A DNA stretch of 32,932 nucleotides from Sulfuricurvum sp. (GTDB lineage Bacteria; Campylobacterota; Campylobacteria; Campylobacterales; Sulfurimonadaceae): contig QKCD01000057.1 in NCBI GenBank assembly GCA_003245815.1, forward strand, positions 1 through 32,932, read 5' to 3'. The notes under the pieces were generated by a model. That model worked only from the letters and a program-made list of their open reading frames with translations, did no database searches and was not told where the DNA came from. The position numbers and the translations under genes were made by a program. Every line of letters starts with the position of its first letter. Position 1 is the first letter of the stretch. Of the stretch, positions 7,314 to 15,825 are shown piece by piece.

Positions 7314-8483
7314 ATGACAGAAGAGATTGTAAAATCGGCGCTCGGTACGGTGACGTACCCGGGCTTTACGAAAGATATCGTCACCTTCGGTTTCGTGAAG
7401 GATATCCAGATCAGCGGCGGTGACGTCGCCGTGACGGTCGATATCACCTCCAGCGCGCCGGAAGTGGCGCAGCAGATCAGCGACGAGGCGACAGTCGCGC
7501 TGAAAAAAGCGGGTGCGACAAACGTTTCCATCGCCATCAACGCGCCGAAAATGCCGCGCGAGAGCTCATCCAAGGGCAAGAACATCGCGCCGCAGGTGAA
7601 GAACTTCATCATGGTCAGCTCCGGCAAAGGGGGCGTCGGCAAATCGACGACTTCCGTCAACCTCGCCGTCGCGCTGGCGATGCAGGGCAAGAAGGTCGGC
7701 CTTCTCGATGCCGACATCTACGGCCCGAACGTGCCGCGCATGCTCGGCCTTGACGGCGTGAAGCCGGAAGTGGCGGGCAACAAGGTGCTCCCGCTGAAAG
7801 CCTACGGCATCGAGATGATGTCCATGGGCTCCCTGATGGAAGAGGGACAGTCCCTCATCTGGCGCGGCGCGATGATCATGAAGGCGATCGAGCAGTTCCT
7901 GCGCGATATCCTCTGGTCGGAGCTCGACTGTCTCGTTATCGATATGCCCCCGGGCACCGGCGACGCGCAGCTGACCCTGGCGCAGAGCGTTCCGGTCACG
8001 GCCGGCGTCACGGTCACGACCCCGCAGATGGTCTCCCTCGACGACTCCCGCCGCTCCCTTGACATGTTCAAGAAGCTGCACATCCCGATCGCGGGCATCA
8101 TTGAAAACATGAGCGGCTTTATCGCCCCGGATACGGGCGTCGAGTACGACATCTTCGGCAAGGGAACGACCCAGCCGATGGCCGACCAGTTCGATACCTG
8201 CATCCTCGCCGAGATCCCCATCGAGCCCGCGGTCCGTACCGGTGGCGATGAAGGCAAGCCGGTCACCTACTTCGCCCCGGATTCCGAGACGGCGAAGCGC
8301 TACATGAAAGCGGCGGAAGACCTCTGGGCGACGATCGAGAAGATCAACGCAGAGGGCGGCGTTGACAACCAGGCGATCCAGCCCAACACCCCTCCGGGTG
8401 TCTCCGCCTGCTCCACGAGCGCGGCACCGCAACAGCAGCAGACGTCTGGCGGAAGCTGCGGCACCGGCTGCGGCTGTCACTAA
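7314..8483 (+). CDS. apbC: Mrp/ApbC-family P-loop Fe-S carrier ATPase
   Basis: Mrp/ApbC proteins carry and transfer [4Fe-4S] clusters to target apoproteins. The 389-aa product has an N-terminal MIP18/DUF59-like domain (about 1-75) and a deviant Walker A SSGKGGVGKST (102-112), LLDADIYGPN, and MPPGTGDAQL. The segment that usually holds the bridging CPxC reads ENMSGFIAPDTGVEYDIFG (about 264-281), with no Cys. The extreme C-terminus instead has a cysteine cluster (GSCGTGCGCH; Cys382, Cys386, Cys388). I choose the ATG at 7314 because AAAGGAA precedes it and MTEEIVKSALG matches the family start; the in-frame upstream ATG adds ten unrelated residues. Confidence 0.9.
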   Translation: MTEEIVKSALGTVTYPGFTKDIVTFGFVKDIQISGGDVAVTVDITSSAPEVAQQISDEATVALKKAGATNVSIAINAPKMPRESSSKGKNIAPQVKNFIMVSSGKGGVGKSTTSVNLAVALAMQGKKVGLLDADIYGPNVPRMLGLDGVKPEVAGNKVLPLKAYGIEMMSMGSLMEEGQSLIWRGAMIMKAIEQFLRDILWSELDCLVIDMPPGTGDAQLTLAQSVPVTAGVTVTTPQMVSLDDSRRSLDMFKKLHIPIAGIIENMSGFIAPDTGVEYDIFGKGTTQPMADQFDTCILAEIPIEPAVRTGGDEGKPVTYFAPDSETAKRYMKAAEDLWATIEKINAEGGVDNQAIQPNTPPGVSACSTSAAPQQQQTSGGSCGTGCGCH

Positions 8484-8492
8484 TCCTCCTCC

Positions 8493-8516
8493 GAAGGCGG
8501 GCTCTGGCCCGTCTTC
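8493..8516 (+). terminator. Terminator-like hairpin after mrp
   Basis: GAAGGCGGGC pairs with GCCCGTCTTC (10 pairs, one G-U) around a TCTG loop, 9 bases after the stop codon. The following CTTCAAGCC is not strongly U-rich. Confidence 0.55.
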
Positions 8517-8842
8517 CTTCAAGCCATTCTCCTAAAAATCTTTGCCTTTCTAACGCTCAACACTTCCAGATGTCCGTGCAATATGCCATGTAGTGCTTTT
8601 TGGTGCTTTGTAATCCGGATCATATCTGCATGTGATACGATATATACAAACAATATTTACATTAAAACTAACTAGAAATATTAAACATAGAGTATAATAA
8701 AAAAGAACGTGTATGAATCTTTATGGTGCCGTTGCATCGCAGCAATGGCCCCTGGGGTTGCAGAGAGGGATTTTCATAAGGAAGATACGCGTCGTATGTC
8801 GAAGCCGGAGGGCTTGATCATTAAGAGATAGAGGAGTTTAGT
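8517..8842 (+). promoter_or_regulatory. AT-rich promoter region and long structured leader of the secreted 389-aa protein
   Basis: No gene is seen in this stretch. A TATAAT box at 8693-8698 sits in AT-rich sequence without a clear -35. Transcription from it would give a leader of roughly 140 nt, with small stems ATACG/CGTAT (8785-8797) and AAGCC/GGCTT (8802-8815) and possible pairing of GCCCC with TGGGGT near 8747. GAGGAG at 8831-8836 is the ribosome-binding site. I looked for c-di-GMP, TPP and cobalamin riboswitch signatures and found none convincing. Confidence 0.5.
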
Positions 8843-10012
8843 ATGAAAGTGAAAATGTCAGCGGGCGCTGTTGCGTTCGTGGTCACCGCCGCTGCGGTGT
8901 CGGGGAATGTACTGGTATATACGGGGGAAGGCACCGCTAGCCAGGGCTACTCAAAATTTGCAACGGCGACGGGGAAAACCGTTGTCTATCAGACGGTTTT
9001 GCCGGCAGACCTATCCGGTTATGAGTGTATAGTCCTGCCACCGAACAACGGCGGCTATAGTTCGGATACACTCAACGCGCTCGGCGTCTACGTCAATGCC
9101 GGCGGCCGCATTATCGCCGAGGCAGAGCATAATGGTACGCCTTTTGGAATCGCGGCGGTCGAGGCAAAAAATAGCCTGGCAATGGCACTCGGTGCAGACC
9201 TTAGCGTCGTGGGCGCCTATATCGATATCGGTTCTTTCAGTACAACCACCAACATTGACCCCTCACCGTTTACAGTAGGGGTCGGCTCAATCACCTATAC
9301 AGGGGTTTCCGAAGTTCAGGTGATGGCCGGTTCCGATGCCCAGAGCCTTGTACGGACAGTAGGGGGGACAACCTTCATTGGCGTGGATCAGATCGGGGAA
9401 GGAGTTTTCGCCCTTCTGGGTGATATGAATGTACTTTCCGACGCATCCAATGGCTACACCAGTGCTGACAACGGGATTCTGGCAGCGAATTTGTGTGACG
9501 GTGCAAGTTTTGACACCGGAGATGACGATGCCATCGAAATCGCTATCGATATCAAATTCTGTAGCGACCCGAATGCCTTTAACTGCAAGAAGAAGGGGGT
9601 GTTGCCGGTGACCCTATTCGGGAGTGCGTCTTTGAACGTCGCGGACATTGACATCAGCACGCTGCAGCTCTGTACGGAAGATTTGTCGGTATGTACCAAT
9701 GCCCCCGTCGCCTCTTCGGTCGCTGACCGCGGTGACCCGACGAGCGATCTCGGTGCCGCCCAATGTGCCATGCTCGAAGTCGATGGAGGCCTCTTTGAAG
9801 AACAGGATTATCTGCGCCCGGATGGATACGATGATCTGGATGTGGCCTTTGATGCCAATGAGGTCCAGGAAATGCTGGGAAGCTTCTGCACCATGGAGAG
9901 AAACGCCGTATCGGGAACCTTGGTGATCAAGGGTGCAACATATGAAGGCACACCGATATCATCAGTCCCTGTCGGTAACACGGGAATCGATCAGCTGGTT
10001 AAAAAGCAATAA
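8843..10012 (+). CDS. Secreted protein with GATase-like N-domain and IDIK-type C-terminal domain
   Basis: The 389-aa product has a signal peptide (MKVKMSAGAVAFVVTAAAVSG). Residues about 22-210 look like a flavodoxin/GATase1-type Rossmann domain (NVLVYTGEGTAS, then LSGYECIVLPPN, then YVNAGGRIIAEAEH) seen in DUF4350- or ThuA-like extracellular proteins. The C-terminal part has AIDIKFCSDPNAFNCKKKG followed by VLPVTLFG, a variant of the IDIKPGSDPNxINPKSKGVIPVAI motif found in many secreted bacterial proteins; the two Cys replace usual Gly and Pro. About eight Cys and acidic D-rich stretches (DTGDDDAIE, DGYDDLDV) suggest disulfides and metal binding. It is monocistronic. Precise function is unknown. 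Confidence 0.72.
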   Translation: MKVKMSAGAVAFVVTAAAVSGNVLVYTGEGTASQGYSKFATATGKTVVYQTVLPADLSGYECIVLPPNNGGYSSDTLNALGVYVNAGGRIIAEAEHNGTPFGIAAVEAKNSLAMALGADLSVVGAYIDIGSFSTTTNIDPSPFTVGVGSITYTGVSEVQVMAGSDAQSLVRTVGGTTFIGVDQIGEGVFALLGDMNVLSDASNGYTSADNGILAANLCDGASFDTGDDDAIEIAIDIKFCSDPNAFNCKKKGVLPVTLFGSASLNVADIDISTLQLCTEDLSVCTNAPVASSVADRGDPTSDLGAAQCAMLEVDGGLFEEQDYLRPDGYDDLDVAFDANEVQEMLGSFCTMERNAVSGTLVIKGATYEGTPISSVPVGNTGIDQLVKKQ

Positions 10013-10035
10013 GCTTTATAACGAGAGTAGTTACC

Positions 10036-10056
10036 GGGCCGCTTCGCAGGCGGCCT
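10036..10056 (+). terminator. Terminator-like hairpin after the secreted-protein gene
   Basis: GGCCGC (10037-10042) pairs with GCGGCC (10050-10055) around a 7-base loop, followed by TTGATGTTTGG. It lies about 25 bases past the stop codon. Confidence 0.5.
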
Positions 10057-10170
10057 TGATGTTTGGACCTGGCGATGCAGCCGGATGCTGCAGTCGGCAC
10101 CCATCTTCCTCGCATCACACACTTTCCCCCGGCCTGAAACGGACGATTGAAGAGGGGTGTGATGCCGCTT

Positions 10171-10380
10171 TTAACGGCCCATGATCTGCTTGGCCTGTTT
10201 CTCCTGTTCCTGTGTCGTCTCATTCATCGTTTTCTGTACTGCCTTTGCGTCGTACATCGTATCCATTGGCTGGCGCAGGAAATGATCGGGTTTGCCGTTT
10301 TCAGGCTCTTTGGCTTCCTCGGAACAGCCGCTGAAAATCAGAAGCGTCGCACCGAGTGCAAGTAGGTAAAGCGGTTTCAT
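10171..10380 (-). CDS. Small lipoprotein (69 aa)
   Basis: The start at 10380 gives a lipoprotein signal (MKPLYLLALGATLLIFSGC) with lipobox IFSGC; the mature, lipidated part is about 50 residues, charged and Glu/Lys/Gln-rich (TMNETTQEQEKQAKQIMGR), probably helical. AAAGGAG lies just upstream of this ATG, which argues against the in-frame start at 10422. It follows the patatin gene on the same strand with a 54-base gap and may belong to the glmS-patatin transcript. No family is recognised. Confidence 0.7.
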   Translation of the reverse strand: MKPLYLLALGATLLIFSGCSEEAKEPENGKPDHFLRQPMDTMYDAKAVQKTMNETTQEQEKQAKQIMGR

Positions 10381-10434
10381 ACAGCTCCTTTTGTTGGTTG
10401 ATCGAGGATGGTGTGCGCCCATAGGAAATGAGGG

Positions 10435-11226
10435 CTATAGCGCTTTTTCCAGCAGTCCCAGCCCGAGTCTGCGGATCGCTTCCGTCTTGTGGAAGGAGAA
10501 GGTCTTGTACTGCTTCGTGTCGGGTTCGATCAGTCGGATGTTCCTACCGCTGTGGCGCAGGTGCGAACGGGTCTGGTTATAGATGAGCAGGCGCAGGGAC
10601 TTCTCGAACATCTCGAGGACGTTGGAAGTCTTGAGGCGGTGGTCGGGCATCTCGTGGCGAAAGGCGTTCTTGCCGAGGACGTCGACGGCGATCACCTCGT
10701 CGAAGCGCGCCTCGGTGAGGCCGAGGTTCTCGCAGAGAAAACCGTCGCCGTAGACGGTGCCGTCGATGCGATGCTCGTCGAAGACGCCGGGGATCGCCAT
10801 CGTCGCCAGGACGGCATCCTTGATGCGGACATTGTCGGAGGCGTCGAAGAGGCGCTTGTCACCGGTGAGCAGGTCGGTGGCGATCAGCTTGAGGGGGATG
10901 GCGGCGTCGCGCATCTTCCGTTCGCCGAAGAGGGCGTCGAAGATCTTGGCGATCTTCTTGGTGTCGATGACGGCGTTTCCCGTCAGAGAGAAGGCGATCC
11001 AGTTGTAGACGCCGGAGAAGGCCCGGATCTGTTCGAAGATCTCGGATTCTTTCATCCCGATGGCCATGCAGGCGCCGATGATCCCCCCCATGCTCGTGCC
11101 GACGATCTCCCCCGGTACGAGGCCGAGGCGTTCGAGGTCGTGCAGGACACCCAGGTGGGCGAAGCCGAGGGCGCCGCCCCCGGAGAGGACGAGGGAGAAG
11201 TTGCCGGATCGGATGGGAGATGGCAT
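10435..11226 (-). CDS. Patatin-like phospholipase (RssA-type)
   Basis: The 263-aa product is a patatin-fold acyl hydrolase. It has the oxyanion-hole motif SGGGALGFAHLG (about 15-26), the nucleophile elbow GTSMG (Ser45), and the dyad Asp in YGDGF (Asp161). There is no signal peptide, so it is likely cytoplasmic, as for RssA/YchK-type proteins; it lacks extra domains. It begins 22 bases after the glmS stop and is probably co-transcribed with it. The substrate is not predictable from sequence. Start MPSPIRSGNFSLVLSGGGA leaves a normal short N-terminus. Confidence 0.88.
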   Translation of the reverse strand: MPSPIRSGNFSLVLSGGGALGFAHLGVLHDLERLGLVPGEIVGTSMGGIIGACMAIGMKESEIFEQIRAFSGVYNWIAFSLTGNAVIDTKKIAKIFDALFGERKMRDAAIPLKLIATDLLTGDKRLFDASDNVRIKDAVLATMAIPGVFDEHRIDGTVYGDGFLCENLGLTEARFDEVIAVDVLGKNAFRHEMPDHRLKTSNVLEMFEKSLRLLIYNQTRSHLRHSGRNIRLIEPDTKQYKTFSFHKTEAIRRLGLGLLEKAL

Positions 11227-11248
11227 AAGAGGTCGGGCCTGCTCGGGC

Positions 11249-13063
11249 CTACTCTACCGTCACGCTCTTGGCGAGGTTGCGGGGCATGTCCACGTCGTTG
11301 CCCAGCCGGACGGCGACCTCCATCGAGAGCAGCTGCAGTACCACCATCATCTCGAAGAACTCGAGCATGTAGTGTTCGCGGTCGTGGATGGGGATGAAGT
11401 CGTCGGCCTTCTCGAAGGGCTTGTCACTGATGGCGCAGATGGTGGAGTCACGGGCGCTGAGCTCTTCGACGTTGCTTTTCGTCTTGTCGTAGAGCATGTT
11501 CTTGGGCATCAGGGCAATCGTAAAGAGTTCCGGGTCCGCCAGGGCGATGGGGCCGTGCTTCATCTCGCCGGAGGGGTACCCCTCGGCGTGAAGGTAGCTG
11601 ATCTCTTTGAGTTTGAGCGCTCCCTCGAGGGCGAGGGGGTAGAAGACATCCCGCCCGATAAAGAAAAAGCCGTGACCGTGGAGGTAGCGTTTGGAAAGGC
11701 GCTTGATCCGTTCGTGCAGCGCGTCGTCGACGCGGACGCAGGCAGGGAGTTCGCGCAGGTGGCGGATCTGCTCGGCGATCGCCCCGGTCTCCATCGTGCC
11801 CCGCGCCTTGGCGAAGGCGAGGGAGAGCATCCAGAGCACCGCCATCTGCGTCGCGAAGGCCTTGGTGGAGGCGACCCCCTTCTCGATCCCGGCGCGGGTG
11901 AGGATAGAGGCATCGGCGAGGCGTACCATCGAGGAGTTGTCGACGTTGCAGATGACGAGGGTCTTCATTTCCGCCGCCTTGGCCATCTTCAGGGTCTCAA
12001 GGGTGTCGGCGGTCTCGCCGCTCTGGCTGATGACGACGAAGAGGGTGTCGGGGCTCAGCAGCGGCTCCTTGTAGCGCAGCTCGCTGGCAATCTCCACCGA
12101 GGTGCGAATGCGGGCGTGGCGCTCGAAGAGGTAGCTTGACGCCAGCGCCGCGTGGTAGCTCGTACCGCAGGCGCAGAGCTTGATCTCGTTCACCCCGGCG
12201 AAGAGCTGCGGGTCGAGCTCCTCGAAGTAGACTTCCTGCTCCTTGAGGCGTCCGAGCATCGTGTCGGCGAGGACCTCGCCCTGCTCGTAGATCTCCTTCT
12301 CCATGAAGAAGCGGAACCCCTCCTTCTGGGCGGAGAGTTTCGACTCGGGAAGCGTTGAGAAAAGGGGCGCGGCCGGATTGCCCGACCCGTCGTACAGGGT
12401 GATCGCTGCGGGGGTGACGTAGCCGAAGTCGCCGTCTTTGAGGTAGACGACCTCCTGGGCGAGGCCGATCAGCGGCGAGTCGGAAGAGGCGAAGAACTTT
12501 TCGCCCCCGCGGTTCCGGCCGACGATCATCGGGGAACCGTGTTTGGCGAAGTAGATCGTCTCCGGTTCGGAGGTGGTGACGAGCAGGATCGCGTAGGCCC
12601 CCTCGAGGCGTGCGCGCATCTGCTTGAAGGCCTCAAAGGGGCTTCCGGCCGTCTTGAGGTACGCCTCGAAGAGGTGGACAATCACCTCCGTATCGGTCTG
12701 GCTGAGGAAGCTCACCCCCTGTGCGACGAGCTCGTTCTTGAGTTCCTGGTAGTTCTCGATGATGCCGTTGTGGACGACGTAGGAGGATTGTCCGAGGTGG
12801 GGGTGGGCGTTGAGCTCCGTCGGTTTTCCGTGGGTCGCCCAGCGGGTGTGTCCGATGCCGATACCGAACCCCTCGGGGGCGAAGGAAGCGGCCTTGTTTC
12901 GGAGGTTCTCAAGCTTTCCAACCGCCTTGTAGACGGCGAAATCCGTGTTCTGCAGCACGGCGATGCCGGCGGAGTCGTAGCCGCGGTATTCGAGCTCCTG
13001 AAGCCCCTCGATCAGGACATCCTTGATATTGTTGCTTCCGATGTATCCAACGATGCCGCACAT
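11249..13063 (-). CDS. glmS: Glutamine--fructose-6-phosphate aminotransferase (isomerizing)
   Basis: GlmS makes glucosamine-6-phosphate for peptidoglycan and LPS. The 604-aa product starts MCGIVGYIG, with Cys2 as the glutaminase nucleophile after Met removal. The Ntn-hydrolase domain (1-~240) contains GHTRWATHG and HNGIIENY. Two SIS sugar-isomerase domains follow: ACGTSYHAAL with SQSGETADTL, and FFIGRDVFYPLALEGALKLKEISYLHAEGYPSGEMKHG. The C-terminus is RNLAKSVTVE, matching the conserved -PRNLAKSVTVE end. It lies between glnD upstream and the patatin gene downstream. No glmS ribozyme core was noticed in the 85-base gap to glnD. Confidence 0.96.
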   Translation of the reverse strand: MCGIVGYIGSNNIKDVLIEGLQELEYRGYDSAGIAVLQNTDFAVYKAVGKLENLRNKAASFAPEGFGIGIGHTRWATHGKPTELNAHPHLGQSSYVVHNGIIENYQELKNELVAQGVSFLSQTDTEVIVHLFEAYLKTAGSPFEAFKQMRARLEGAYAILLVTTSEPETIYFAKHGSPMIVGRNRGGEKFFASSDSPLIGLAQEVVYLKDGDFGYVTPAAITLYDGSGNPAAPLFSTLPESKLSAQKEGFRFFMEKEIYEQGEVLADTMLGRLKEQEVYFEELDPQLFAGVNEIKLCACGTSYHAALASSYLFERHARIRTSVEIASELRYKEPLLSPDTLFVVISQSGETADTLETLKMAKAAEMKTLVICNVDNSSMVRLADASILTRAGIEKGVASTKAFATQMAVLWMLSLAFAKARGTMETGAIAEQIRHLRELPACVRVDDALHERIKRLSKRYLHGHGFFFIGRDVFYPLALEGALKLKEISYLHAEGYPSGEMKHGPIALADPELFTIALMPKNMLYDKTKSNVEELSARDSTICAISDKPFEKADDFIPIHDREHYMLEFFEMMVVLQLLSMEVAVRLGNDVDMPRNLAKSVTVE

Positions 13064-13148
13064 AATGGTTGATAGCTCCCTTGATAGATGTTAAACGCAT
13101 GACGTAGCAGTGACCGGAAGACGCGGCAAAGAGGCTGGGGGCCTCTCC

Positions 13149-15662
13149 TTAGCGTCCGCTTTCGGTCAGCAGTGTGATTAGATGTTGCGCATTATCGCAC
13201 ATCCGGTTTTGTTTTTCGATTAAGAAGTGGTCGCGGGCCTTGTTTTTCGTACTGTCGATCTTCGCCGTGGCGATGTTGATCCGCTCCTTATCGAGGCAGT
13301 GGACAATGTAGGCGAGCAGACCGCGCTGGTTGGAGGTGTGGACGGTCATTTCCGCGAGGGTAATGGAGTGGTCGCAGTCGAGGGTGATCTCGCTGGGCTT
13401 GATGACGGGCTTTTGCAGGGGGATGTCCCGCTCCATGTCAAAGGCATCCTCGACGGTCTGGGAAATGGTACCATGCGATCCCGGCTCGGGGTGGTGGAGG
13501 AAGTCGATCTTGAAGTATTTGATCCCGTCGAAGAGGGTGCAGATCTCCATGGAGGCGACGTCGAGGTAGCTCAGTTTTCCCAGCAGGTAGCCGAGGTTGA
13601 GGGGAATGCGGCGGAAGATCTCGATGCTGAACCCCTCCGTCTCGTCGAAGCGGTAGTCGTAATTGGCGATGTCACGGGCGTAGAGGGCGATATTGAGGAT
13701 CTCCTCCGGGGAGTGTTTGAAGAAGAAGAGGTTCGACTCGATGGAGAGCACCTTCTTCTGGAAGGCCCGCGGTTGCCCTTTGAAGCTCTCGAGGTTCCCC
13801 AGCCGTTTTTCGATGCGCAGCCGCTTGGTGGCGTCGGTGATCCGGTCGCTCTGCTGGGCGATCTCCAGGGAGGCGTCGTAGAGCTCCCGCAGCAGTTTGG
13901 CGCTGAAGGAGGTGAAGGTGTCGGGGCCGACCCCGTTGATGTCGGCGTAGGTCAGCACGTAGAGCATCTTGAGGTTCTTTTCGTCCTTGACGCTGGACAT
14001 GAACTTGTAGAGGGTCTTTTCGCTGTGGAAATTCTCCCGGAAGGCGACGGTGCTCATCAGGACGTGGTGGCGCACCAGTACGGCGGCCCGTTCGCGCTCC
14101 TCGTCGGAGAACTTCAGCCGTTTGGTGAAGGGACCGATCAGTTTCACCCCGACCTCGCTGTGGTCCTGTTTGCGCCCCTTGCCGGTATCGTGCAGGAGCA
14201 CGGTCACTTTGAGCAGGGCCTGTTCGGAGGGAGTGAGGCTTTCGTAAAGCTCCCGGATAAAGGGGTCGTCGATATTCTCCAGGGCGTGGACGCACTCGAT
14301 GGCGTGCAGGTCCACGGGGTAGTGGTGGTAGCCGTCGAACTGCGGCAGGTTGTGCACCTTCTTGAAGGCGAGGATCAGCTGGTGCAGGATGCCGGCGCTG
14401 TAGAAGAGGTAGAGGAAGGGATAGGTATGGTGCCGTTCGAAGAGCCGGCGCATCAGGGCGTAGGTATGCGACCGGAAGGGGTGGCTGATGGCGACGTAGG
14501 TGAAGTGGGTCAGGAAGCTGGGGTCCGTACGCCACACCTTGTCCTCGAGGCTCAGCAGCAGCTCCAGCAGTTCGTCGATCGAGGCGGGCTTCCGCCGGTA
14601 GGAAGCGAAGAGGCGGTCATCGATGGCGTAGTAGCCCGGAGCGATGCGGCATCGGCGGTAGTGGCCGATCGCCTTCGGTTCGTTGAGGTAGGGGCGGATC
14701 ATCTTCTTGACGAAGATCTTCGTGAAGTTGTTGATGCGCCAGGCCGCTTCGAGCACCCTGGTGGTGAGACGGAGCTCATCCTTAAAGCCGAGCATCCGGG
14801 CGAGGGTCGGCATATGCTCGAGCACGAGCTGGTCCTGCTGCTTGTTGGCGATGAGGTGCAGGGCGCTTCGGACCCGGAAAAGCAGCTCCAGGGCGATGCG
14901 GTATTCACGGTAAGCATCTTCGCTGAAGAGGCGGCCGCTGAGGTCCTTGAGGTTGACCACCCCGTAGATGGTCCGGGCGATCCAGTAGAGCAACTGCGAA
15001 TCGCGGAGCCCGCCGACCCCCTCCTTGATGTTGGGCTGCATGGAGAAGGGGTGCTTGGCGCGGCGCAGGTGGGCCTCGTCGATCTTGGCGAGGATAAACC
15101 CCTTGGGATCGTTGTAGCGGACCTTGTTGATCATCCGCTCCAGGGCGTGCCAGGTGAAAGTGGAGCCGGTGATGAAACGGGTCTCCATAAAGGCGGTACG
15201 GATCGTGATGTCCTCGGCTGCCGCTTTGGGGATGTCGCGCACGTCGTGAACCCGGTGGCCCAGTTTCAGGCCGGCGTCCCAGGCGAGGTAAAGAAGTTTT
15301 TCGATGATGCTTTTGATGTGGTATCCCTCGACGTCCTCGTAGACGATCATCAGGTCGATATCGCTGTGGACGCAGAGCTGTTCGCGGCCGTAGCTCCCCA
15401 GGGCGACGATGACGATGGGAATGGAGCTGCGCATCGGCTGGTAGTTGCCGAAGCTGCGGCGCAGGACGGTCTTGTACATCTGGGTGATCACTTCATCGAG
15501 AGCCTTGGTGTGCTTGACGAGAAAGTCCTTGCCCTGGTTGCTTTCGAAGAGTTTCGGCAGGGATGCCTTGTATTCGCTGATGTAGGCTTTGAAGATCTTC
15601 GAGATCTCGAAGTCGCTGGCGTTCTGCTCGATAAGGTCTTCAATCTGTTCGATAATGCTCAT
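13149..15662 (-). CDS. glnD: [Protein-PII] uridylyltransferase/uridylyl-removing enzyme
   Basis: GlnD senses glutamine and modifies PII to control nitrogen assimilation. The 837-aa product (start MSIIEQIEDLIEQ) has the nucleotidyltransferase motif GSYGRE...HSDIDLMI (89-106), a PII-uridylyltransferase domain, an HD hydrolase domain with LLHDTGKGRKQDHSEVG near residue 487, and a C-terminal ACT domain (ITLAEMTVHTSNQRGLLAYIVHCL). The first of the two usual ACT domains appears degenerate. The frame opens further upstream, but those codons cross the divergent promoter and reach the mqnE start, so the ATG at 15662 is preferred; its ribosome-binding site (GGAAAAG) is weak. Confidence 0.92.
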   Translation of the reverse strand: MSIIEQIEDLIEQNASDFEISKIFKAYISEYKASLPKLFESNQGKDFLVKHTKALDEVITQMYKTVLRRSFGNYQPMRSSIPIVIVALGSYGREQLCVHSDIDLMIVYEDVEGYHIKSIIEKLLYLAWDAGLKLGHRVHDVRDIPKAAAEDITIRTAFMETRFITGSTFTWHALERMINKVRYNDPKGFILAKIDEAHLRRAKHPFSMQPNIKEGVGGLRDSQLLYWIARTIYGVVNLKDLSGRLFSEDAYREYRIALELLFRVRSALHLIANKQQDQLVLEHMPTLARMLGFKDELRLTTRVLEAAWRINNFTKIFVKKMIRPYLNEPKAIGHYRRCRIAPGYYAIDDRLFASYRRKPASIDELLELLLSLEDKVWRTDPSFLTHFTYVAISHPFRSHTYALMRRLFERHHTYPFLYLFYSAGILHQLILAFKKVHNLPQFDGYHHYPVDLHAIECVHALENIDDPFIRELYESLTPSEQALLKVTVLLHDTGKGRKQDHSEVGVKLIGPFTKRLKFSDEERERAAVLVRHHVLMSTVAFRENFHSEKTLYKFMSSVKDEKNLKMLYVLTYADINGVGPDTFTSFSAKLLRELYDASLEIAQQSDRITDATKRLRIEKRLGNLESFKGQPRAFQKKVLSIESNLFFFKHSPEEILNIALYARDIANYDYRFDETEGFSIEIFRRIPLNLGYLLGKLSYLDVASMEICTLFDGIKYFKIDFLHHPEPGSHGTISQTVEDAFDMERDIPLQKPVIKPSEITLDCDHSITLAEMTVHTSNQRGLLAYIVHCLDKERINIATAKIDSTKNKARDHFLIEKQNRMCDNAQHLITLLTESGR

Positions 15663-15692
15663 TACTTTTCCGTCTCTCATATGGTGGGATCG

Positions 15693-15701
15693 ATTATACC
15701 A
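15693..15701 (-). promoter_or_regulatory. Extended -10 promoter for glnD
   Basis: On the minus strand this reads TGGTATAAT, a perfect extended -10, about 30 bases before the chosen glnD start. No -35 match is seen. Confidence 0.6.
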
Positions 15702-15760
15702 TTGCGGCGGTTGAAAGCGGCGATTAGTCTGCTGAATTAAAAAACAGCCCTCCCGCCATC

Positions 15761-15769
15761 TGGTATAAT
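15761..15769 (+). promoter_or_regulatory. Extended -10 promoter for mqnE
   Basis: TGGTATAAT on the plus strand, 56 bases before the mqnE ATG and 60 bases from the identical divergent element for glnD. No -35 match is seen. Confidence 0.6.
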
Positions 15770-15825
15770 GCGCGGCAATTAACAGGCAGCTTCGGATCGG
15801 TAAGCCGCAGCAAGGTGACGCAGAC

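Noticed and set aside
13064-13148. Possible glmS ribozyme upstream of glmS
   Set aside because: The 85-base spacer is too short for the ribozyme and no core motif is evident.
13227-15740. Plus-strand open frame of 837 codons opposite glnD
   Set aside because: Shadow of glnD; its Val/Asp/Gln/Glu-rich translation has no recognisable domain, while the opposite strand encodes all GlnD motifs.
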